Source: Bradyrhizobium sp. WBAH42 (GTDB taxonomy: Bacteria > Pseudomonadota > Alphaproteobacteria > Rhizobiales > Xanthobacteraceae). Taken from it: DNA of 64,000 bases. This document shows positions 42,132 through 49,844 of the stretch, piece after piece (positions within the stretch are counted from its first letter, which is position 1; the number at the start of each line of letters is the position of its first letter). Location: the NCBI RefSeq assembly GCF_024585265.1, contig NZ_CP036533.1, positions 4,101,001 through 4,165,000 on the forward strand, given 5' to 3'. A program made the translations under genes and the position numbers. The notes beneath the pieces were generated by a model. That model was not told where the DNA came from, made no database searches, and worked only from the letters and a program-made list of their open reading frames with translations.

Positions 42132-43016
42132 TCAAAGCCGATAGACGCGCGTTGCCGTCGTCCTGAAGATCGCATCCTGTTGCTCCGCACTGAACGGGGC
42201 GGCGGCGGCGCGAAAGGCTCCGACGAGCTCGCGATAACTGGTCCACAATTTCTCGATCGGAAAATTGGAGCCGAACAGGCAGCGCTCGGCGCCGAAGATC
42301 GCGACGGTATCGGTGAGCACGGCGGCGATATGCGCGGGATCGTTGCGGTGGATGAAGGTGCCGAGCCCGGACAGTTTCGAGACCACGTTCGGACAAGTCG
42401 CGATCCGGGCCATCCCGGCGCGCCAGGCGGCCCGTCCAGCCGGCGAGAGATCCTCGAGCATGCCGGCATGCTGGAGGATGAAGGTCACGCCGGGACAGGA
42501 TTCGGCGAGCTGCGCAGCATCCGGCATCTGCGGCGTGAAGACCTGGAGGTCAAAACTCCAGCCGTAATCGGCCAGACGCGCGACGTTACGACGGATCACG
42601 GGATCGGCGCAGAGATCCGGACGCGGCGCGAAGCGATAGAGCGGGTTCTCATGCCAATGCAGCTGCATACGTACCCCGCGCAGCAGTGGGTAGCGCTTGA
42701 GGCGGTCAAGCTGCGGGCGGACGTCGTCCGCCGCGAAATTGGCGTAGGCGACGATGGCGTGCGGCCAGCCGTGTTCGTCGGAGGTGCGCTGCACCCAGGC
42801 TGCCTCCTCCTCGAAATGCTCGGGCGCCCAGTTGGTCTGCACATAGACCGAACGGGTGACGCCGCTGCCCTCGAGATCGTCGAGATATTCCTGGATCGGA
42901 TAATCGCGCCGGATCGGCTCGTACGGTCCGAAGATTCGAGGCTGCATCGGGCCGATCAGCCAGGGTAGGTCGGCCTGCCGCCAGATGTGATGATGGCCGT
43001 CGACAATACCGTTCAC
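42132..43016 (-). CDS. amidohydrolase family 2 (PDC/sugar-lactonase-like)
   Basis: The 294-residue TIM-barrel protein has the HHH metal motif VDGHHHIW (residues 5-12), GVRMQLHWHEN, a FILQHAG block, and the conserved terminal Asp position replaced or shifted in CLFGSNFP (most relatives have GSDWP). It resembles 2-pyrone-4,6-dicarboxylate lactonases and fuconolactonases. It overlaps the VWA gene by four bases. The Asn in GSNFP may alter catalysis. Confidence 0.88.
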   Translation of the reverse strand: MNGIVDGHHHIWRQADLPWLIGPMQPRIFGPYEPIRRDYPIQEYLDDLEGSGVTRSVYVQTNWAPEHFEEEAAWVQRTSDEHGWPHAIVAYANFAADDVRPQLDRLKRYPLLRGVRMQLHWHENPLYRFAPRPDLCADPVIRRNVARLADYGWSFDLQVFTPQMPDAAQLAESCPGVTFILQHAGMLEDLSPAGRAAWRAGMARIATCPNVVSKLSGLGTFIHRNDPAHIAAVLTDTVAIFGAERCLFGSNFPIEKLWTSYRELVGAFRAAAAPFSAEQQDAIFRTTATRVYRL

Positions 43017-44127
43017 GCAGCTCTCCTTCCCAGTGCCAGGACGTGGGCGACGATGGATGCGCTCGATCCGCCGTCCACGAGATCGTCGACGAAGCGTTCG
43101 ATCGCGACCAGCGCTTCGGTCTGCGGACGGAAGCCGGGACCTGTCGCGAGCGGCGTCAGCCAGCTCAGCCGCCAGGCCCGCCGCGATAATTTCGCGACGG
43201 CGTCGCGAAGGGCGTCCGGCTCGCCGCGCTCGAGCCCGTCGGACACGATGATTACGGCGGCGCCGCGGGCGTAGCCGCCGAACCGCGGGACCGCCAGGAA
43301 GGCTTGCAGCGCGTCGCCGATCCGGGTGCCGCCGTCCCAGTCGCTGACCAGATGGGCCGCGGCGCTCAGCGCCTGCTCGCGGCGTTTCAGCCGCAGCACG
43401 CGGGTGACACGGGTCAGCCGCGTGCCGAAGGTGAAGACCTCGACGTTAGGCGCAGCCTGCACCAGCGCATGCGCAAGCTTCATGTTCTCCTCGGTCCGGC
43501 TCTTCATCGAGCCGGAGACGTCGATCAGCAGCAAGACTTTGCGCGGCCGTTGCCGCCGCCTCATGTGGCCGAGGCGCAGGATCTCGCCGTCGCTGCGGAC
43601 GCTGTCGCGCAAGGTGCGGCGGAGGTCGGCAAAGGGGCCGCGGCGCGCCCGCATGCGGCGGTGCCCGCGCCGCCGCGGCAGGCGCCGCGGGGCCTCGCGA
43701 GCCAGGCGCCGGAGGGCATCGGTCGTGGAGAGCTGCGCGAAGCGGCGCTCGACCAGCGCCTCGGCGCGCGTCGCGGTCAGACCGGACTCGTTGGCGTCGT
43801 CGGCGAGCAGGGGCTCTTCGTCGCCGCGACCTTCCTCCTGCAGGCGGACGGTCTCGTCGTCCTCGCCGTCTTCGGCGCGCTCGATCGCTTCGCTGCCGCG
43901 GAAATGCAGGTCGAACAGCCGGTCGAAGGTGGCGCGGCGCTCGGGCGGCGGGGCGAGGGTGGCGAGCGCAGACTGCCTGATGTCCTCGAGCTTGCGTGGT
44001 CCGAGCAGCGCGATCGCGGCGAGGAACGCAGTGGTCTGCTCCGGCGCGACGGCGAAGCCGTTGGCGCGCAGCAACGCGACGAATGAAACAAAGGTGCGGG
44101 CGGCGCGTGGGAGCTGCAGATCGGTGC

Positions 44128-44131
<4 letters not shown>
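43013..44131 (-). CDS. coxE: VWA domain protein, CoxE-like
   Basis: The 372-residue protein has an acidic/arginine-rich middle and a C-terminal von Willebrand A domain with MIDAS motif DVSGSM near residue 205 and a later VSDG. CoxE-type proteins pair with CoxD ATPases in maturation of molybdenum hydroxylases. It overlaps the coxD-like gene by four bases, and both follow the molybdenum hydroxylase genes. Confidence 0.9.
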
Positions 44132-45009
<878 letters not shown>

Positions 45010-45019
45010 GGCCGAGCCT

Positions 45020-46042
45020 CTAGCGCCGCGCCTGCGGCCGCGCGCCGCCCTGGGCCTTGATTGCGCGCAGCACCTTCTCCGGCGTGATCGGCAGATCGTC
45101 GATGCGGACGCCGACCGCGTTGAAGATCGCATTCGCCACCGCCGGCAGCACCGGATTGGCGCACATCTCGCCAGGGCCTTTTCCCCCGAACGGCCCATCG
45201 GGGGCGGGACGCTCCAGCACGGCAATGTCATGCGGGCAGATATCACCGGGACCGGGCATCAGATATTCGACGAAGTCGCGGGGCCCGTGGACGGGATCGG
45301 GATAGTAGGGCTCAGGCGTCTCGTAGAGCGCGTGGCTGACGCCCATCCAGGCACCGCCGACCAGCTGCTGCTCGACCAGGCGCGGATTGAGCGCGCGGCC
45401 GAGCTCGTAGGCGGAATCCATCCGGACCATCGCAACTTCGCCAGTCTCGTCGTCGACCTCGACCTCGGCGACGAGGCAGGCATGGGCATAGCAGGTCGCC
45501 GGCGACATCTCGCCGGTTTCAGGATCGACGTCCGACAGCGGGACGAGGAAGATGCCGCGGCCCGAGATGGTCTTGCCCTGCTTGAACTGCGCGGCAATGG
45601 CGACGTCCTTGGTCGAGATCGAACGGTGCGGCGCGCCCTTGACGTGGATGTTGCCGCGCCCGTCGGTCTCGAGATCGGCGGCGTTGACCTCGAGCTCCTC
45701 GGCCGCGGCCTCCATCATCACGCCGCGCGCCTCGCGGGCGGCAGCCATCACGGCGTTGCCGACGCGATGAGTGCCGCGCGAGGCGAACGAGCCCATGCAA
45801 TGCGGGCCGGTGTCGGAGTCCGCCGTGTCGACGTAGACGTCCTCGACCGGCACGCCCAGGGTCTCGGCGCAGATCTGCCGAGTCACCGATTTCATGCCCT
45901 GGCCGAGGTCGATCGACGACAGCGCCACCGTGAACTTGCCGCTGGGATTGGAATGCACGAGCGCCTGGCTCGGATCGCCGCCGAGATTCATGCCGATGGG
46001 ATAGTTGATCGACGCCATGCCGCGTCCGCGATGCCTGGCCAT
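45020..46042 (-). CDS. molybdenum hydroxylase large subunit, C-terminal half (split)
   Basis: The 340-residue protein corresponds to the second Mo-cofactor domain of a normal 770-residue large subunit: RGMASINYPIGMNLGGDPSQ, SIDLGQGMKSV, and GGKGPGEMC with the catalytic Glu292. Its ATG (46042) directly follows the TAG (46045-46043) of the N-half in the same frame. An AGGAGG ribosome site with a six-base spacer precedes it, so it is translated separately. It must assemble with the N-half to bind the cofactor. Confidence 0.9.
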   Translation of the reverse strand: MARHRGRGMASINYPIGMNLGGDPSQALVHSNPSGKFTVALSSIDLGQGMKSVTRQICAETLGVPVEDVYVDTADSDTGPHCMGSFASRGTHRVGNAVMAAAREARGVMMEAAAEELEVNAADLETDGRGNIHVKGAPHRSISTKDVAIAAQFKQGKTISGRGIFLVPLSDVDPETGEMSPATCYAHACLVAEVEVDDETGEVAMVRMDSAYELGRALNPRLVEQQLVGGAWMGVSHALYETPEPYYPDPVHGPRDFVEYLMPGPGDICPHDIAVLERPAPDGPFGGKGPGEMCANPVLPAVANAIFNAVGVRIDDLPITPEKVLRAIKAQGGARPQARR

Positions 46043-47635
46043 CTAGCGCCTCCTGGTGCCGAACACGGATGAGAACCGGGTCGCGCCGTGCGATGGTGCG
46101 GCCGGGCGCGGCGGGGGAGGAGGCGGCGCCGGCGGCGGTGGCTCGCGCGGCGGCTCCCGCGTCGTCGTAGGCGGCGCGCGGTCATAGCTCGTGCGCTGCT
46201 GCGCAGGCGCGGCCGGCCGCGCCCGCGAATCCGTCGGTGTCGGCGGGATGACGGCGCGGCTGCCGCCACCGTCCTTGCGCGAGGAGGCGCGCCTGAACTC
46301 GTCGCGGATCGGCCATTTGGCCTTCTCCGCCGCAACCTGGACGCATTCGATCAGCGCGGTGTTCTTGGCCTCCCGCCGGTGCGCCTTCATGTCGCCGTCG
46401 CGATAGGCGTTCAGAATCCGGAACTCCATCGGGTCCATGCCGACGAGGCCCGCGAGCTTGTCCATCTGGCATTCGATGGCAAAATCCATCGCGGTGACGC
46501 CGAAGCCGCGCATGGCAGTCGCCGGCGTGCGGTTGGTGAAGACGCAATAGACATCGCCATAGACGTTCGGGATGGTGTAAGGGCCCGGCAGGTGGGCGGC
46601 GCATTTCACCGCGGCATAGCTCGACAGCCGCGTATAGGCACCGCTGTCGAAAAAAGCGCGGATCTTGCGCGCGACGATGCGGCCGTCGCGCATCACGCCG
46701 TCCTTGATGTAGATGCGCTCGGCGCCCCGCGGCGGGCCGTATTGCATCTCCTCCTCGCGGCCGAATACGTAACGCACGGGACGCCCCGTCAGCATGGCGC
46801 CGAGGATCGCGAGCGGTTCGGTCAGGGTATCCACCTTGCCGCCAAAGCCGCCGCCGACGGTGCCGCCGATGAAGTGGAAGGTGTTGGAGGGCACGTCCAG
46901 GATCTTGGCGCAGGTGTCGACCGAGAAGAACAGCGCCTGCGTCGAGGTGTAGACGACGTAGCGGCCGTTGGTGTCGGGCGCGGCGATGGCGCCGTTGGTC
47001 TCGGTCGGAGCGTGCTCGATCGGCGACATCTGGTAGCGCTGCTCGAGCACGTGGTCCGCGGTTGCGAGCGCGGCATCGGCATCGCCAAAGCGCAAGCGCT
47101 GGTGATCATAGACGTCGTGATAGATGAAGGCGTTCTTCGGATAGGTCTCGTTGACCACGGGGGCGCCGGGCTTCAGCGCATCCTCGACGTCGAACACGGT
47201 CGGCAGCGGCTCGTAGTCGACCTTGACTTTTGCGATCGCCTCGAACGCCTCGCGCTCGCTGTCGGCGACGATGGCGAGGATCGGTTCGCCCTTGTAGCGG
47301 ACCTTGTCGACGGCGAGCGACGGCTCGTCATCCTTGCCGAAGTTGATCAGGCTGAGCAGCGTGTTGAGATTGCGTGGGACGTCGGCGCCGCGGATGATCC
47401 GGCGCACGCCGGCCGAGCGCTCGGCCTCGGTGGTATCGATCCGGCGCAGCCTTGCATGGGCCTGGGTCGAACGAACGACCTTCAGGTGCAGCATGCCCTG
47501 CAACTGGTGATCATTGAAATAGCTGGACGTGCCCGTGATGTGGCCGAGCATGTCCTGCCGCTGCGTGCCCTTGCCGATCTCCTTCAGGTTATCGTCACGC
47601 TCGTCGGCGAAGATGTCCTTGCGCAGTTCCAGCAT
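46043..47635 (-). CDS. molybdenum hydroxylase large subunit, N-terminal half with proline-rich tail
   Basis: The 530-residue protein carries the a/b hammerhead and first Mo-cofactor domain (GGTVGGGFGGK, NRTPATAMRGFGV, IECQMDKLAG). Homology ends near residue 442 (AEKAKWP). An 89-residue tail rich in Pro, Arg and Ser follows, including PPREPPPPAPPPPPPRP, then TAG. In other members the chain continues directly into the part encoded here by the next gene. The tail may be a docking segment for the separate C-half. The 2Fe-2S gene is nine bases upstream. Confidence 0.91.
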   Translation of the reverse strand: MLELRKDIFADERDDNLKEIGKGTQRQDMLGHITGTSSYFNDHQLQGMLHLKVVRSTQAHARLRRIDTTEAERSAGVRRIIRGADVPRNLNTLLSLINFGKDDEPSLAVDKVRYKGEPILAIVADSEREAFEAIAKVKVDYEPLPTVFDVEDALKPGAPVVNETYPKNAFIYHDVYDHQRLRFGDADAALATADHVLEQRYQMSPIEHAPTETNGAIAAPDTNGRYVVYTSTQALFFSVDTCAKILDVPSNTFHFIGGTVGGGFGGKVDTLTEPLAILGAMLTGRPVRYVFGREEEMQYGPPRGAERIYIKDGVMRDGRIVARKIRAFFDSGAYTRLSSYAAVKCAAHLPGPYTIPNVYGDVYCVFTNRTPATAMRGFGVTAMDFAIECQMDKLAGLVGMDPMEFRILNAYRDGDMKAHRREAKNTALIECVQVAAEKAKWPIRDEFRRASSRKDGGGSRAVIPPTPTDSRARPAAPAQQRTSYDRAPPTTTREPPREPPPPAPPPPPPRPAAPSHGATRFSSVFGTRRR

Positions 47636-47644
47636 GGTCTGACC

Positions 47645-48121
47645 TCAGGCGCTGGCCCGGCCGCCCGCGGCGGCGAGGATGGCATTGATGATCGGCTCGT
47701 AGCCGGTGCAGCGGCAGATGTTGCCGGAGATCGCCTCGACCACGTCGGCCCGGCTCGGGGTGGGATTGCGGTCGAGCAGCGCCTTTGCGGCCATCAGCAT
47801 GCCCGGCGTGCAATAGCCGCATTGGGCGGCAAAGTTGTCGGCGAAGGCGCGCTGCAGCGGATGCAGGTTCGGGCCTTGCTTCATGCCGTCGAGTGTCTCG
47901 ACCGAGCGGTCGGCGACGGTCTCGGCGAGCGTCAGGCAGGAGAGGTGAAGCTCACCATCGATCAGGACGCTGCACGTGCCGCAACCTCCCTGGCCGCAGC
48001 CGAATTTCGGCGTCATATCGCCGATCAGCTCGCGCAGCGCGACCAGCAGATTGGTGCCGCCGTCGACGAAGATCGCGACGTCGCGGCCGTTGTGGCGAAA
48101 TTGCAGGGGGATCTTTGTCAT
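47645..48121 (-). CDS. molybdenum hydroxylase 2Fe-2S subunit
   Basis: The 158-residue two-cluster ferredoxin uses C42, C47, C50, C62 (CGQGGCGTCSV) and C101, C104, C136, C138 (CGYCTPGM, CRCTGY). It transfers electrons from the Mo centre to the FAD subunit. It lies between the FAD subunit gene (six bases) and the large-subunit N-half gene. Confidence 0.95.
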   Translation of the reverse strand: MTKIPLQFRHNGRDVAIFVDGGTNLLVALRELIGDMTPKFGCGQGGCGTCSVLIDGELHLSCLTLAETVADRSVETLDGMKQGPNLHPLQRAFADNFAAQCGYCTPGMLMAAKALLDRNPTPSRADVVEAISGNICRCTGYEPIINAILAAAGGRASA

Positions 48122-48127
48122 GGCGAG

Positions 48128-48946
48128 CTATTCCTGTCCCGATAGCAGGCGTCGCAAATGCACGCCGACGATCTCGCGGCGATACCAGGCGCTGCCGAGC
48201 GCGTTGTCGGATGGCGATGTTCCTTCCGTGGCCGCAGAGGCCGCGGCTGCGATGGTCGCGGCATCCAGCGAGCGGCCCTCCAGCGCGCGCTCGGCGGCGC
48301 GGGCGCGGATCTGGGTCGGGGCCATCGAGCCCAGCGCAATCCGCGCACCTGCGATCCGTCCGCCGCTGACCGGCAGATGCGCGGCGAGCGTGATCACCGA
48401 GCCGCCCTTCGGCTTGATGCGCGCGATCTTGCGATAACGGAACGCCTCGCTGCTGGCCGGCCGCGTGCAGGACACCGACAGCACCAATGTCCCGGCCTGG
48501 CGCTCGCGCCCCTGCAGAAACTCCTCAATCGGAATATCGCGCGAGCCGAAGCCGCCTTGCACGGCGACTGTGGCATCGAGCGCCAGCAGCGCCACGGTGA
48601 AATCGCCGTAAGGGTTCGGCGCGAACAGATTGCCGCCGACCGTGCCCATGTTGCGCACGGCAGGACCGCCGATCGAGCGGGCAGGGGCATGCAGGAAGGC
48701 GAGATCGCGCTCGGCGAGCACGCGCGCGAAGGTGACGCCGGCGCCGAGCGTGATGCGCGGACCCGAGGCATCGATCCGCGTCAGTGCCTGGTCCTGCGCC
48801 CGGACGATCGTCGAGATCGATACGTCGCCTTCGTTCAGCGCGCGCATCACCAGCGTGCCGCCGCCGAGATAGCGCGCGCTACGGTCCGACGACAGCGCAC
48901 CGGCCGCCTCGCTCGCATTCGTAAAGGTCTTTACCGTCACGGCCAT
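48128..48946 (-). CDS. molybdenum hydroxylase FAD-binding subunit
   Basis: The 272-residue protein has GGGTLVMRALNEG (first FAD loop, near residues 28-40) and VRNMGTVGGNLFAPNPYGD (second loop). It is the CoxM-type subunit for the split hydroxylase. It follows the SRPBCC genes by three bases. Confidence 0.93.
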   Translation of the reverse strand: MAVTVKTFTNASEAAGALSSDRSARYLGGGTLVMRALNEGDVSISTIVRAQDQALTRIDASGPRITLGAGVTFARVLAERDLAFLHAPARSIGGPAVRNMGTVGGNLFAPNPYGDFTVALLALDATVAVQGGFGSRDIPIEEFLQGRERQAGTLVLSVSCTRPASSEAFRYRKIARIKPKGGSVITLAAHLPVSGGRIAGARIALGSMAPTQIRARAAERALEGRSLDAATIAAAASAATEGTSPSDNALGSAWYRREIVGVHLRRLLSGQE

Positions 48947-48949
48947 GGC

Positions 48950-49393
48950 TCAAGCGGCCTCCTTCAGATGGCGGCGGATCGCTTCGAATCCGGCCTGATA
49001 GATGTCTTCGGCGACCATGTGGGTGATGCGGTCCTTGTCCTCCGGCTTCGTCGTGAATCGCGACTCCCAGTGCCAGAAGGTGCGGTCGCCGTCGGTCACC
49101 GGCAGCAGCCGGACATGGGCGACGTAGTTGAACATCGGGACCGGCGTATCGAGCAGGCAGTAGCTGAAGGTCTGCTCGAGGTCGGACAGCGCCAGCAGCT
49201 GCTCGCGCAGCTCAGAGCCGTCCTTGAGCTTGAATCGCCTGACGCAGCCGATCTTGTCCGCGGATTGCGCGCGTTCGATCGAGGAGGTCGCAACCGCCGG
49301 ATGCCAGCGGTCGTGCCCGTTGAAATCGCGCAACACGTCCCACACCGCGTCGGTCGGTGCGTTCAGGATCGTGCTCTTGACGATATGCGGCAC
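48950..49393 (-). CDS. SRPBCC-family protein (second of a tandem pair)
   Basis: The 147-residue START-like ligand-binding protein has the polyketide-cyclase/CoxG-like opening STILNAPTDAVWDVLRDFNG, ADKIGCVRRF and VTDGDRTFWHWES. It is clearly a paralogue of the preceding gene. I chose the GTG at 49393, just after GGAGG; the ORF extends upstream into the previous gene. It may bind substrate or product of the hydroxylase, or recruit the complex to the membrane as CoxG does. Confidence 0.86.
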   Translation of the reverse strand: MPHIVKSTILNAPTDAVWDVLRDFNGHDRWHPAVATSSIERAQSADKIGCVRRFKLKDGSELREQLLALSDLEQTFSYCLLDTPVPMFNYVAHVRLLPVTDGDRTFWHWESRFTTKPEDKDRITHMVAEDIYQAGFEAIRRHLKEAA

Positions 49394-49395
49394 GG

Positions 49396-49833
49396 CTAGC
49401 CTCCGAACACACGCTTCAGGGCGTCGAAGCCACCCTGGAATACGCCGCCGCCGATATTGCTGACGAGCTCGGTCTCCCGTTCCGGCGCGCAGTCGAATTC
49501 GGCGGTCCATTCCATGAAGGTCTGGTCGCCGTCGGTGACAGGCGTGAGCCGCAGGGTGGCGACGTAGTTCTCGACGCCCATCGGCGATTCCAGGATCGAA
49601 TAGGTGCAGAACATGTCGTAGTCGGAGAGGCCGAGCAGCTTCTCGCGGATGCGGTCACCGTTGCGCAGCCGGAAATCCCTGACACAGCCGATCTTGTCGG
49701 CGGGCTCGCCGCCCTCGATCCGGCTTTCGGCGATGGCCGGATGCCAGTTCGGCAGGCCGTTGAAATCGCGTACCCGCGCCCAGACGCGGTCATTGCGGGC
49801 GTTGACGACAGTGGAGACGTAGACGCGGGCCAT
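49396..49833 (-). CDS. SRPBCC-family protein (first of a tandem pair)
   Basis: The 145-residue START-like protein shares VRDFNG-x2-x-WHPA, ADKIGCVRDF and VTDGDQTF blocks with its downstream paralogue. It probably forms a hydrophobic ligand cavity. It lies 11 bases after the flotillin-like gene and two bases before its paralogue. Confidence 0.88.
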   Translation of the reverse strand: MARVYVSTVVNARNDRVWARVRDFNGLPNWHPAIAESRIEGGEPADKIGCVRDFRLRNGDRIREKLLGLSDYDMFCTYSILESPMGVENYVATLRLTPVTDGDQTFMEWTAEFDCAPERETELVSNIGGGVFQGGFDALKRVFGG

Positions 49834-49844
49834 CGCTCAAGACC

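Noticed and set aside
40869-42968. 699-codon plus-strand frame
   Set aside because: Antisense to three confident hydrolase genes.
45020-47635. Interpretation of the split large subunit as a pseudogene
   Set aside because: Both halves keep all cofactor motifs, the C-half has an excellent ribosome site, and surrounding genes are intact; a sequencing error remains possible but is less likely.
46088-48145. 685-codon plus-strand frame
   Set aside because: Antisense to hydroxylase subunit genes with intact cofactor motifs.
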